A stretch of 64,000 nt of DNA from Pseudomonas abietaniphila (lineage in GTDB: Bacteria; Pseudomonadota; Gammaproteobacteria; Pseudomonadales; Pseudomonadaceae): assembly GCF_900100795.1 (NCBI RefSeq), contig NZ_FNCO01000010.1, forward strand, positions 1 to 64,000. The letters are read 5' to 3'. Positions 25,942 through 35,813 of the stretch are shown here, piece by piece. A program made the position numbers and the translations under genes. Within the stretch, counting starts at the first letter, position 1. Each line of letters begins with the position of its first letter. The notes below the pieces were generated by a model. The model did no database searches. It was not told where the DNA came from and was given only the letters and a program-made list of their open reading frames with translations.

Positions 25942-26910
25942 TCAGGAGCGTGGCGCGTAAGCGAAGACGTCGGCACGCATCTGATGCGCGTCCATGCCGG
26001 CGACCACGAGGGCATCGAGGGTGGAATAGACCATGTTGGGCGAGCCGCTGGCGTAGACCTGAATGGATTTGAGGTCGGCGAAGTCCTCGCACACCGCCTC
26101 GTGCAACATGCCGCACCGACCTTCCCAACCACACAGGTCACTGACGACCTTGTGCAAATGCAGGTTTGGCAGTGTTTTCCACTCGTCCCAATGTTTGAGT
26201 TCGTAGAAATCTTCAGGCCGCCGCACGCCCCAGTAGACATGAACCGGGTACGGGAATCCCTTGGAACGGCAATGCTCGATCAAGCTGTGCATCTGCCCCA
26301 TACCGGTACCTGCAGCGATCAACACCAGCGGACCGTCAGGCAGTTCGCCCAAGTGCGTGTCGCCAAAGGGCAACTCAACGCGCGCCATCCCCTCACGCTG
26401 CAACTGCTTGATCAGATTCTGCGCACTGGCTTCGCGAGCCAGCACATGAAACTCCAGATCACGGCCGCTTTCAGGCGCTGAAGCCATGGAAAATGCGGAC
26501 TTCTCGCCATCGTCCCGGTCGATCATCAAGTACTGACCGGCGTGATAACGCGGCGGCTTGCCTGCGGGCGCGCGGAGCATCACGCGCCAGACATCCCCGC
26601 CGACCTCGACGCATTCGGTCACCTGACAGGCGAACGTGCGCACCGGCAACTCTCCCAGCGGCAATACGCTGTCCCAGAGCACCACGCAATCTTCCTGCGG
26701 CACAGCCAGGCAGGTATAGATTTCGCCGTGGCTCTGCAACTCACCGTTTTGCACGACGCTGCCTTCGACCAACAGCGCCGAGCAGATATGGCAGTTGCCG
26801 TTGCGACAGCTCTGCGGGCATTCGTAGCCCAGGCGCTGGGCGGCATCGAGGATCCGCTCGCCGGGCAATGTCTCAAGTACAGCGCCCGATGGCTGCAAGG
26901 TTACGCGCAT
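25942..26910 (-). CDS. 2Fe-2S ferredoxin-type reductase, AscD/Fre-like
   Basis: A 322-aa two-module enzyme. An N-terminal plant-type [2Fe-2S] ferredoxin domain (cysteines in CPQSCRNGNCHIC, with a later Cys in YTCLAVP) precedes FAD- and NAD-binding ferredoxin reductase domains (RYHAGQYLMI; GTGMGQMHSLIEH). Family annotations call it CDP-6-deoxy-delta-3,4-glucoseen reductase, but no deoxysugar genes are nearby. The ATG at 26910 overlaps the ubiD stop (TGATG), so it is coupled to ubiD; a flavin reductase or electron-donor role linked to UbiD/UbiX flavin chemistry is a reasonable inference. A longer frame to 26988 runs inside ubiD and is not used. Confidence 0.85.
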   Translation of the reverse strand: MRVTLQPSGAVLETLPGERILDAAQRLGYECPQSCRNGNCHICSALLVEGSVVQNGELQSHGEIYTCLAVPQEDCVVLWDSVLPLGELPVRTFACQVTECVEVGGDVWRVMLRAPAGKPPRYHAGQYLMIDRDDGEKSAFSMASAPESGRDLEFHVLAREASAQNLIKQLQREGMARVELPFGDTHLGELPDGPLVLIAAGTGMGQMHSLIEHCRSKGFPYPVHVYWGVRRPEDFYELKHWDEWKTLPNLHLHKVVSDLCGWEGRCGMLHEAVCEDFADLKSIQVYASGSPNMVYSTLDALVVAGMDAHQMRADVFAYAPRS

Positions 26911-28376
26911 CAATCTATTCCCAGCTGATTCCAGATGTCGTCGATCCGGCGAGTGACGGCTTCGTCCTTGACGATGGCGCGACCCCATTCACGGGTCGTC
27001 TCGCCCGGCCATTTGTGCGTCGCATCGAGCCCCATTTTCGACCCCAGCCCGGACACGGGCGAGGCGAAGTCGAGGTAGTCGATCGGCGTGTTGTCGATCA
27101 TCACCGTATCGCGCTTGGGGTCCATGCGCGTGGTGATTGCCCAGATGACGTCATTCCAGTCACGGGCATTGATGTCGTCATCGGTGACGATAACGAACTT
27201 GGTGTACATGAACTGTCGCAAAAACGACCACACACCCAACATCACGCGCTTGGCGTGGCCGGGGTACTGCTTCTTCATGGTCACCACCGCCATGCGGTAC
27301 GAGCAACCTTCAGGTGGCAGATAGAAGTCCGTGATTTCCGGGAACTGCTTTTGGAGGATCGGCACGAACACTTCGTTCAACGCCACACCGAGAATCGCCG
27401 GTTCATCCGGCGGGCGGCCGGTGTAGGTGCTGTGGTAGATCGGCTTGATGCGGTGGGTAATGCGCTCGACGGTAAACACTGGGAAGCTGTCGACTTCGTT
27501 GTAATAACCGGTGTGGTCGCCGTAAGGGCCCTCGTCGGCCATTTCACCCGGATGAATAACGCCTTCCAGCACAATTTCAGCACTCGCCGGCACCTGCAGG
27601 TCGTTGCCACGGCATTTGATCAGCTCGGTCCGGTTGCCACGCAGCAGGCCGGCGAACGCGTATTCAGAGAGACTGTCTGGCACGGGAGTCACGGCACCGA
27701 GAATGGTTGCCGGGTCTGCACCCAAGGCCACGGACACCGGGAATGGCTGACCAGGATGCTTGTTGCACCACTCCTTGAAGTCCAGCGCGCCGCCACGATG
27801 GCTGAGCCAGCGCATGATGACCTTGTTGCGACCAATCACCTGCTGGCGATAGATGCCAAGGTTCTGGCGCTCTTTGTTCGGGCCTCGGGTGATCGTCAGC
27901 CCCCACGTGATCAGCGGGCCGACGTCGCCGGGCCAGCAGGTTTGCACGGGCAGCATGCCGAGGTCGACGTCGTCGCCCTCGATCACGATCTCCTGGCAAG
28001 GCGCGTCCTTGACGACTTTCGGCGCCATGGCGATGACTTTTCTGAAGATGGGCAGCTTGGACCAGGCGTCTTTCAGCCCCTTGGGTGGCTCAGGTTCTTT
28101 GAGGAACGCCAAGAGTTTGCCGATTTCACGCAGCTCTTCGGTCGATTCGGCGCCCATGCCCATCGCCACGCGCTCGGGCGTGCCGAACAGGTTGCCAAGC
28201 ACAGGGATATCGAACCCGGTCGGGTTCTCGAACAGCAAGGCCGGCCCCTTGTTGCGCAGGGTCCGGTCGCAGACTTCGGTCATCTCCAACACGGGAGAAA
28301 TGGGTACCTGAATGCGTTTCAACTCTCCGCGCTGCTCAAGCTGCTGCACGAAATCCCGTAGATCCTTGAATTTCAT
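26910..28376 (-). CDS. ubiD: 4-hydroxy-3-polyprenylbenzoate decarboxylase
   Basis: A 488-aa prenylated-FMN-dependent decarboxylase of ubiquinone synthesis. It starts MKFKDLRDFVQQLEQRGELKRI and keeps the UbiD landmarks FGTPERVAMGMG, the prFMN region NLGIYRQQVIGRNKVIMRWL and the catalytic Glu-Arg-Glu area in PFPVSVALGADPATILGAVTPVPDSLSEYAFAG. The frame continues to GTG 28388, but ATG 28376 is the family start. Length matches E. coli UbiD closely. It needs prFMN from UbiX, which is not in the window. Confidence 0.95.
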   Translation of the reverse strand: MKFKDLRDFVQQLEQRGELKRIQVPISPVLEMTEVCDRTLRNKGPALLFENPTGFDIPVLGNLFGTPERVAMGMGAESTEELREIGKLLAFLKEPEPPKGLKDAWSKLPIFRKVIAMAPKVVKDAPCQEIVIEGDDVDLGMLPVQTCWPGDVGPLITWGLTITRGPNKERQNLGIYRQQVIGRNKVIMRWLSHRGGALDFKEWCNKHPGQPFPVSVALGADPATILGAVTPVPDSLSEYAFAGLLRGNRTELIKCRGNDLQVPASAEIVLEGVIHPGEMADEGPYGDHTGYYNEVDSFPVFTVERITHRIKPIYHSTYTGRPPDEPAILGVALNEVFVPILQKQFPEITDFYLPPEGCSYRMAVVTMKKQYPGHAKRVMLGVWSFLRQFMYTKFVIVTDDDINARDWNDVIWAITTRMDPKRDTVMIDNTPIDYLDFASPVSGLGSKMGLDATHKWPGETTREWGRAIVKDEAVTRRIDDIWNQLGID

Positions 28377-28449
28377 TAACCCGGCCACTTAACAAATAGA
28401 TGCACATCCTACCTGCTCTGACGGCCGACGGCAGCAGCCTGAAGCGTAA

Positions 28450-30414
28450 TCACCCGCCTTGGACGGCGTTTTCGCTGAGGAAGATCGGCGCCAGCAAAGG
28501 CTTCATGCGCTCGCCACCTTTATCAGACAGATGATTTTCATCCATGTATTGCGAATAGCCGTCGAACTCAGCGCGACAAATACCGCCGGGGCACATTAAT
28601 GCCGTCGGGTCGAGGACGCGTACTTGCGGGTCTTCATTGCTTAACTGACTGAACAGCGAACTCAGGAACTGTTGACGGGCAAGATGCTCGGCGATCGGGC
28701 GCCCCAACCGTTCGGCAGACCGCCCGATCATGGCCAGACTCGCCAGGCGCGCCACAGTGCCCTGCCGTTGCAGCGGCACCTCCTTGAAAATCCATACGCG
28801 TGCGCCTGTTGCCCGCAGGCTGTGAACCATGGCGGTGAGGTCCTTCGCCACTTGCTGCTCGGCGACCGGGCGGCTGTCGTCGCGATACAGCACGTGCTGC
28901 ATGTCACCGTCTTCTTCGCCGTACAGATACAGGCTCCAGCGCGCGGCCAAGACGACGTCGCGGATCTTGTGCTCGCGAATGGATTGCAGCGTAGCCTGAT
29001 TGAAATCCTGACATTGCTGACGGGTTTCGTGACCCAGGATCGGCAGGCAACCGGAGAGACTGGCGAGCCAGACGGGAATCCCGAAACGCTCGGCGTCTGC
29101 CTGGATTGCAGGCTTCAACGCGGCGGCATGACTGTCGCCCCATACCAGTTGCACAGGCGGCGTGTGCTCGTCACCGCCGAAGCGACAGACCTTCGTCAGA
29201 TCCTCACTTTTACGCTGCAGCAGGCACTCCATCTGCCCCTGCTGCCAATCGCGGGCCTTGGCATATTGCATTGCCTGGCCGGAAAGGCGTGCCGGCACGC
29301 CATCAGCGTCGCGCACAAGTTGCCCGGCGACGCCAATGACCAGCAACGCAGCCAGTCCGGCTACGAGTACGGGCTTACGCCCGGCCAGCAAACGCTTTTC
29401 GCGAAAGGGCAGCTCGACGAAACGCCAGCTCATCCACGCGAGAAGCAGCGTGAACACGACCCATCCAGCGGCCTCCAACGCCTGCATGCCGTCCACGGAA
29501 ACGGCGTTGGCGTAGACAAAAACCGGCCAGTGCCACAGGTACCACGAATACGAAATCAGGCCGACGCCGACCATTGCCCTCACGCTCAACAGGCGCCCAA
29601 CCAAGGTGGGGGCATGACCGTTGGCCCAAATCATCGCCGTAGCGCCCAGCACGGGAAACAGTGCCGCCCAGCCTGGGAATCGAGTGTATTTATCAAATCC
29701 GAAAATGGCGTACAGCACCGCACAAAGGCCCAGTGTGCTGACCAGTTGATACACCCACGCCGGCCGCTCGCGACTGGCTGCCGGAATCACCGCCAGCATC
29801 GCGCCGCACAGCAGCTCCCACGCCCGCATAGGCAGCAGAAAGAACGCGGCGTCGGGCTCACGTTTGATGGCCCATACGTTGACCGCAAATGACACGACCA
29901 ACAGCCCGAATAACATCCAGCGCCAGTGCCGCAGGAAGCGGGTCAACAGCACCATCAAGAGAGGAAACAGAATGTAGTACTGCTCTTCGACCGACAGCGA
30001 CCAGGTGTGCAGCAACGGCTTGAAGTCCGAAGCCGGGTTGAAGTAGCCGTCCTGGCGCATGAACAGGATGTTGGACGCGAACATCGCCTGATAGCGCACG
30101 GCTCGGCCAAGCTGCGAGTAATCATTGGCGGGCATGATGATCCAGCCCACCACCAGCGCGGCGAGCATCATGACGCTCAGGGCAGGAATGATACGGCGCG
30201 CACGCCGCGCCCAGAAATCGACAAAGCTGAAGCGTCCGGCGCTGATTTCCCGAACGATAATCGAGGTGATCAGAAAGCCGGAGATGACGAAGAACACATC
30301 GACACCCACGAATCCGCCACTGAAGGCACCGAAGCCGAAGTGGTAGAGCACCACGGGAATGACGGCCATCGCCCGCAGCCCGTCGATGTCACGACGATTG
30401 CCAAAAGTGTGCAT
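28450..30414 (-). CDS. Acyltransferase-3 with C-terminal SGNH domain
   Basis: A 654-aa OafA/YrhL-type membrane O-acetyltransferase. An acyltransferase-3 domain with about ten membrane helices (residues 1 to about 340; RRDIDGLRAMAVIPVVLYHFG, SGFLITSII, HTWSLSVEEQYY) is fused to a periplasmic SGNH hydrolase-like domain (about 400-640). The latter has the motif GDSHAAALKP and the terminal Asp/His pair in DENHLSDKGG. Such fusions acetylate O-antigen, exopolysaccharide or peptidoglycan. AAGGAG 4 bases before the ATG fixes the start at 30414. No surface-polysaccharide cluster is adjacent, so the target is unknown. Confidence 0.9.
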   Translation of the reverse strand: MHTFGNRRDIDGLRAMAVIPVVLYHFGFGAFSGGFVGVDVFFVISGFLITSIIVREISAGRFSFVDFWARRARRIIPALSVMMLAALVVGWIIMPANDYSQLGRAVRYQAMFASNILFMRQDGYFNPASDFKPLLHTWSLSVEEQYYILFPLLMVLLTRFLRHWRWMLFGLLVVSFAVNVWAIKREPDAAFFLLPMRAWELLCGAMLAVIPAASRERPAWVYQLVSTLGLCAVLYAIFGFDKYTRFPGWAALFPVLGATAMIWANGHAPTLVGRLLSVRAMVGVGLISYSWYLWHWPVFVYANAVSVDGMQALEAAGWVVFTLLLAWMSWRFVELPFREKRLLAGRKPVLVAGLAALLVIGVAGQLVRDADGVPARLSGQAMQYAKARDWQQGQMECLLQRKSEDLTKVCRFGGDEHTPPVQLVWGDSHAAALKPAIQADAERFGIPVWLASLSGCLPILGHETRQQCQDFNQATLQSIREHKIRDVVLAARWSLYLYGEEDGDMQHVLYRDDSRPVAEQQVAKDLTAMVHSLRATGARVWIFKEVPLQRQGTVARLASLAMIGRSAERLGRPIAEHLARQQFLSSLFSQLSNEDPQVRVLDPTALMCPGGICRAEFDGYSQYMDENHLSDKGGERMKPLLAPIFLSENAVQGG

Positions 30415-30451
30415 GACGCTCCTTGTCTGGCGCTGTGACTGAAAAAAAGTC

Positions 30452-30485
30452 AAAAAAAATGGTGCCCCAAAAGGACACCATTTTT
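30452..30485 (-). terminator. Intrinsic terminator after rho
   Basis: On the minus strand a stem AAAAATGGTGTCC pairs with GGGGCACCATTTTT around a TTTT loop, followed by a T-run. It sits 18 bases after the rho stop and separates rho from the acyltransferase gene. That the gene for the Rho factor ends with a Rho-independent signal is worth noting. Confidence 0.88.
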
Positions 30486-30503
30486 CTACCGCCGTTCAGC
30501 GCG

Positions 30504-31763
<1,260 letters not shown>

Positions 31764-31956
31764 ATAGGAATGACGTAATCATGTATGGAGGGGGAAATTA
31801 AGCTTTTGGCTTAATGAGGCCGCGCCGCAGAGAAGGCGACAGGATCGCGTACAAATCGAAAGGAGAGCGTCGGCGACGGCTAGCAGGGGGCAACGGAGAA
31901 GCCGTTGCGGGGCCGAATGTACCACTTGATTTTCCGAGCGTCTAGTGCAACACCAG

Positions 31957-31983
31957 AAAAAAAGCCCCGCTATTTGCGGGGCC
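31957..31983 (-). terminator. Intrinsic terminator after trxA
   Basis: Reading the minus strand, GGCCCCGCAAATAGCGGGGC is followed by seven T residues. It is 10 bases after the trxA stop. Confidence 0.92.
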
Positions 31984-31992
31984 TTTGCGCCA

Positions 31993-32328
31993 TCAGATGT
32001 TGGCGTCGAGGAATGCTTGCAGCTGGGACTTGGAAAGTGCGCCAACCTTGGTCGCTGCCACTTCACCGTCCTTGAACAGCATCAGGGTCGGAATACCACG
32101 AACGCCGTGCTTGGCTGGCGTTTCCTGGTTTTCGTCGATGTTCAGCTTGGCAATGGTCAGCTTGCCTTCGTAGGTGCCAGCAATGTCGTCCAGAACCGGA
32201 GCGATCATTTTGCATGGGCCACACCATTCAGCCCAGTAATCAACCAGCACAGGAACGCTAGCGCTAGCCTTCAGGACATCGGCGTCGAAGCTCGCGTCGC
32301 TGACGTGTTTGATAAGGTCGCTACTCAT
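31993..32328 (-). CDS. trxA: Thioredoxin 1
   Basis: A 111-aa thioredoxin with the active-site motif WCGPC (C36, C39) and the cis-proline in GIPTLMLF. It is the general cytoplasmic disulfide reductant, recycled by thioredoxin reductase. It precedes rho, as in many gammaproteobacteria, and is separated from it by a terminator. GGAGACATCTC precedes the ATG at 32328. Confidence 0.97.
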   Translation of the reverse strand: MSSDLIKHVSDASFDADVLKASASVPVLVDYWAEWCGPCKMIAPVLDDIAGTYEGKLTIAKLNIDENQETPAKHGVRGIPTLMLFKDGEVAATKVGALSKSQLQAFLDANI

Positions 32329-32547
32329 GAGATGTCTCCGAGGTCATAGGCAAAAAAACGTGGACCATCATAACTGTGTCACGCCGTGACAGGAAGGCGC
32401 GGGCGATTGTCTCTTGCTATGAACATTTATGACTAGCTTTATCGAAGTGACTGGCGGACCAACCTGAGTTCGCTTCTGCCCAAGGCGCCAGCTGCGTGGT
32501 TTGCCCTGACACCACGAGATCGAATGGTTTGCTGCCGCTGCGCGCCA
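32329..32547. other. trxA upstream region
   Basis: This holds the trxA promoter area, with a TATGAT-like -10 candidate near 32375 on the minus strand, and about 150 bases in which I see no feature before the REP repeats begin. Confidence 0.4.
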
Positions 32548-32573
32548 GATCGCGGGCAAGCGCGCTCCTACAA
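32548..32573. repeat. Single REP, GTAGGAGCGC subtype
   Basis: GATCGCGGGCAAGCGCGCTC plus CTACAA is a single arm beside a REPIN of the other subtype at 32606-32700, marking the left border of the inserted ABC-transporter cassette. Confidence 0.8.
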
Positions 32574-32605
32574 CGCACGGAGTGCCAGATACAGAGCGCG
32601 AGACG

Positions 32606-32700
32606 CCCTGTGGGAGCGAATTCACTCGCGATTCGATGGTGAGTTCAATGAAGATGCGTTGGATGTCACGGCCAATGCGACTGAATTCGCTCCCACAGGG
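32606..32700. repeat. REPIN, GAATTCACTCGCGA subtype
   Basis: Arms CCCTGTGGGAGCGAATTCA and TGAATTCGCTCCCACAGGG are perfect complements over 19 bases, with a loop of about 57 bases. It lies between trxA and the GntR gene. Confidence 0.92.
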
Positions 32701-32724
32701 TCATGCACTTGGCTGCTTGTGCAC

Positions 32725-33429
32725 CTAGGCAGAAGGCGCGACGAAGACGATGCCGGTCCGCAGCGCAGCGCCTCTGATGTGCTCCTGCATGGCTTTTTGC
32801 GCCGGGCCCGAGGCGTTGCGGGCTAGCGCGCGCAGGATCTTGCGGTGTTCCTGCCACGTCTCCATCGCCCTGCCCGCTCGAATGAAAGGCAGTTTCTGGC
32901 TTTCCAGAAAAATGTCGGCGCTGGCGGTGATGATCCCGAGAATGGCCTGATTGCCGCTGGCGACCAGAATGCGCCGGTGGAAATCGAAATCCAGTTTTGC
33001 CGCACAGTCGAAATCCCCGGCCTTCAACTCCAGGCGCATGGCCTCGACGTTGTCTTCCAGCACATCGCGCTCATCGGCCGTCAGCGTGACTGCCGCCAGC
33101 CCCGCCGCAAAACCTTCCAGCGCATAACGCAGTTGAAACGTCTCCGAAGGCGACGCCTGGGCAGCATAAGGCCAGGAAAAACCACTCGTGCTCTGTTGTG
33201 GTTCAGAAATCGCCTGAACGAATACGCCTTTCCCCGGCTGCACACTGACCACACCCAGCGCGCTTAACGATGACAGCGCTTCGCGCAACGACGCGCGACT
33301 GACACCCAGCCGAACCGCCAGATCCCGCTGCGAAGGCAAGCTGTCGCCGGGGCCATAGCCCTGCTCGGCGATCAGTTTGCGGATCGCTTGAAAGGCGGCT
33401 TCAGGTACTGCAATTGGGCTCGGGTGCAT
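32725..33429 (-). CDS. GntR-family regulator, FadR/FCD subgroup
   Basis: A 234-aa repressor-type regulator. The N-terminal winged helix (about 8-75) has the GntR signature GYGPGDSLPSQRDLAVRLGVSRASLREALSSL in pieces. The C-terminal FCD ligand domain (about 95-225) has the metal-binding Asp/His pattern in FDFHRRILVASGN and QEHRKILRAL. It is divergent from the amino-acid ABC genes, and the shared region holds a palindrome at 33556-33572 of the FCD type. It most likely represses the importer until a substrate-derived ligand binds. Confidence 0.9.
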   Translation of the reverse strand: MHPSPIAVPEAAFQAIRKLIAEQGYGPGDSLPSQRDLAVRLGVSRASLREALSSLSALGVVSVQPGKGVFVQAISEPQQSTSGFSWPYAAQASPSETFQLRYALEGFAAGLAAVTLTADERDVLEDNVEAMRLELKAGDFDCAAKLDFDFHRRILVASGNQAILGIITASADIFLESQKLPFIRAGRAMETWQEHRKILRALARNASGPAQKAMQEHIRGAALRTGIVFVAPSA

Positions 33430-33555
33430 GGCGATTCAAACGCAATAACCGTGGAAAAAACCTCTTGTATCGCCATCGCGAAGATTCAGCAAGTGACGCC
33501 CAAGCAAGGGGCGCCGCGGCTTTGAGGCGCGCCAAAGCAGGGCGAGCGAATCGCC

Positions 33556-33572
33556 AACTGTTCAGACCAGTT
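33556..33572. promoter_or_regulatory. Candidate GntR/FCD operator
   Basis: AACTGTTCAGACCAGTT is a 17-base palindrome centred on A33564 with one mismatched pair. Its core resembles the CTGGTC-N-GACCAG operators of FadR-type regulators. It lies 127 bases before the GntR start and 115 bases before the binding-protein start, in the only region the divergent pair shares. A partial further half-site (AGTTAGACC) follows directly. Confidence 0.6.
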
Positions 33573-33686
33573 AGACCGCAAGAGGCTTGCAGCCCGCATT
33601 TAATGGTCGCGAATTCGCGGCTGGCATGGGCTGTGCACTGGAGATTCGTCATCACCCACGACTCGCCCTGATTTCGGAGACGTCAC

Positions 33687-34472
33687 ATGACCAAGCGTTA
33701 CAGCGCTCTGCTTGCCGCCCTGTTTGCCAGCCTCATGCTCGGCCAGGCCCCTGCCCATGCCAACGGCCTGGATGACGTGACCGCACGCGGTGTCCTGAAA
33801 GTCGCCGTACCGCAAGACTTCCCGCCCTTTGGCTCGGTCGGCCCGGACATGAAACCTCGCGGCCTGGACATCGACACCGCGCAGCTGATCGCCGATCAAT
33901 TGAAGGTCAAACTCGAGTTGACCCCGGTCAACAGCACCAACCGCATCCCGTTCCTGACCACCGGCAAGGTCGACCTGGTGATTTCCAGCCTCGGCAAGAA
34001 CCCGGACCGTGAGAAAGTCATCGACTTCTCCCGCGCCTACGCGCCGTTCTACCTCGCGGTGTTTGGCCCGCCTGACGCTGCCATCGCCGGCGTGGACGAC
34101 CTCAAGGGCAAGACCATCAGTGTCACCCGTGGCGCCATCGAAGACATCGAACTGACCGCCGTCGCCCCTAAAGAAGCGACCATCAAGCGCTTCGAAGACA
34201 ACAATTCGACGATCGCCGCCTACCTGGCCAACCAGACCGACCTGATCGCCAGCGGTAACGTGGTGATGGTCGCGATCAGCGAGAAGAACCCTAAGCGCAT
34301 CCCCGCGCTGAAAGTGAAGCTCAAGGACTCGCCAGTGTATGTCGGCGTCAACAAAGGTCAGCCTGAGCTGCTGGCCAAGGTCAACGAAATCCTCGAAGCG
34401 GCGAAGAAAGACGGTGCGCTGGAAAAGAACTCGCAGACCTGGCTCAAGCAGCCTCTGCCGGCCGATCTTTGA
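33687..34472 (+). CDS. Amino-acid ABC transporter, substrate-binding protein
   Basis: A 261-aa family 3 solute-binding protein with a signal peptide (MTKRYSALLAALFASLMLGQAPAHA). The mature part starts NGLDDVTARGVLKVAVPQDFPPFG and has the polar-amino-acid pattern GLDIDTAQLIADQLKVKLELTPVN. It delivers a polar amino acid or a close analogue to the two permeases that follow. Ligand specificity cannot be read from the sequence. GGAGACGTCAC precedes the ATG. It is the first gene of a four-gene operon divergent from a GntR regulator. Confidence 0.93.
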   Translation: MTKRYSALLAALFASLMLGQAPAHANGLDDVTARGVLKVAVPQDFPPFGSVGPDMKPRGLDIDTAQLIADQLKVKLELTPVNSTNRIPFLTTGKVDLVISSLGKNPDREKVIDFSRAYAPFYLAVFGPPDAAIAGVDDLKGKTISVTRGAIEDIELTAVAPKEATIKRFEDNNSTIAAYLANQTDLIASGNVVMVAISEKNPKRIPALKVKLKDSPVYVGVNKGQPELLAKVNEILEAAKKDGALEKNSQTWLKQPLPADL

Positions 34473-34500
34473 TTTTCGATTGCTGACCCGAGGCTTTTAG

Positions 34501-35166
34501 ATGGCTTATCAGTTCGACTTCATTCCGGTCCTGCAAAACGCTGACTTGCTGCTTCGCGGGGCCCTGTTCACGCTGGAGCTGACGGCCATCGGCACCTTGC
34601 TCGGCGTCAGCGTGGGCATCGTTGGCGCGATCGTCAGAGCCTGGAAGATCCAGCCCTTCTCGGTGATCTTCGGGGTCTACGTCGAGCTGATACGCAACAC
34701 GCCGTTCCTTGTGCAGCTCTTCTTCATTTTCTTTGGCCTGCCCTCGTTGGGCGTGCAGATTTCCGAGTGGCAGGCGGCGGTGCTGGCGATGGTGATCAAC
34801 CTGGGGGCTTACTCCACCGAGATCATCCGCGCGGGCATCCAGGCGATACCTCGCGGACAACTGGAGGCCTCCGCCGCGCTGGCGATGACGCGTTTCGAGA
34901 CCTTTCGCCACGTGGTGCTGGTGCCCGCGCTGGGCAAGGTATGGCCGGCACTGAGCAGCCAGATCATCATCGTCATGCTCGGCTCGGCCGTCTGTTCGCA
35001 GATTGCCACCGAGGAGCTGAGCTTCGCCGCCAACTTCATTCAGTCGCGCAACTTCCGCGCCTTCGAGACGTACATCATCACCACGCTGATTTACCTGTGC
35101 ATGGCCCTGCTGATTCGTCAGTTGCTGGCATGGATCGGGCGTCGCTACATCGCGAGGAATAGCTGA
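34501..35166 (+). CDS. Amino-acid ABC transporter permease 1
   Basis: A 221-aa HisM/GlnP-type permease with about five membrane helices. The cytoplasmic EAA loop is EASAALAMTRFETFRHVVLVPALGKV. The His/Glu/Gln/Arg/opine subfamily signature LIRNTPFLVQLFFIFFGLP is present. It pairs with the next permease to form the heterodimeric channel. Its stop shares a base with the next gene's ATG (TGATG). Confidence 0.93.
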   Translation: MAYQFDFIPVLQNADLLLRGALFTLELTAIGTLLGVSVGIVGAIVRAWKIQPFSVIFGVYVELIRNTPFLVQLFFIFFGLPSLGVQISEWQAAVLAMVINLGAYSTEIIRAGIQAIPRGQLEASAALAMTRFETFRHVVLVPALGKVWPALSSQIIIVMLGSAVCSQIATEELSFAANFIQSRNFRAFETYIITTLIYLCMALLIRQLLAWIGRRYIARNS

Positions 35167-35813
35167 TGGATTTCACGCTTTGGGACATCGTGCGCAACCT
35201 GCTCACGGGCCTGCAATGGACGCTGGCGCTGTCGCTGGTGGCCTTCATCGGCGGAGGCGTGATCGGCTTGCTGGTCATGACGATGCGCATCTCCGACACC
35301 TCGGCCGTTCGCACCCTCGCCCGCTGCTACATCGAGCTGTTTCAGGGCACACCGCTGCTGATGCAGCTGTTTCTGGTGTTCTTCGGTGTGGCATTGATGG
35401 GCCTCGACATTTCGCCATGGCTCGCGGCAGCGCTGGCGTTGACGCTGTTTACCAGCGCCTATCTGGCCGAAATCTGGCGGGGCTGCGTCGAGTCGATTTC
35501 CAATGGTCAATGGGAAGCTTCGGCCAGCCTGGCGCTCACGCCATTCGAGCAACTGCGCTACGTGATCCTGCCGCAAGCGTTGCGCATTGCGGTGGCGCCC
35601 ACGGTGGGTTTCTCGGTGCAAGTGGTCAAGGGCACCGCCGTGACCTCGATCATCGGGTTTACCGAGCTGACCAAAACCGGCGGCATGCTCGCCAATGCCA
35701 CGTTCCAGCCTTTCATGGTCTACGGCTTCGTCGCCCTGGGCTACTTCCTGCTTTGCTATCCGTTGTCGCTCAGCGCGCGCTACCTGGAAAGGAGACTTCA
35801 TGCCTCTGCTTAG
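35166..35813 (+). CDS. Amino-acid ABC transporter permease 2
   Basis: A 215-aa permease homologous to the preceding one, with ELFQGTPLLMQLFLVFFGVAL and the EAA loop EASASLALTPFEQLRYVILPQALRI. It overlaps the upstream permease by one base and the ATPase gene by 14 bases, so the operon is tightly coupled. Confidence 0.93.
   Translation: MDFTLWDIVRNLLTGLQWTLALSLVAFIGGGVIGLLVMTMRISDTSAVRTLARCYIELFQGTPLLMQLFLVFFGVALMGLDISPWLAAALALTLFTSAYLAEIWRGCVESISNGQWEASASLALTPFEQLRYVILPQALRIAVAPTVGFSVQVVKGTAVTSIIGFTELTKTGGMLANATFQPFMVYGFVALGYFLLCYPLSLSARYLERRLHASA

Noticed and set aside
26493..28361. 622-codon plus-strand frame opposite the reductase and ubiD
   Set aside because: It spans two genes on the other strand, is Arg/His-rich and has no domain.
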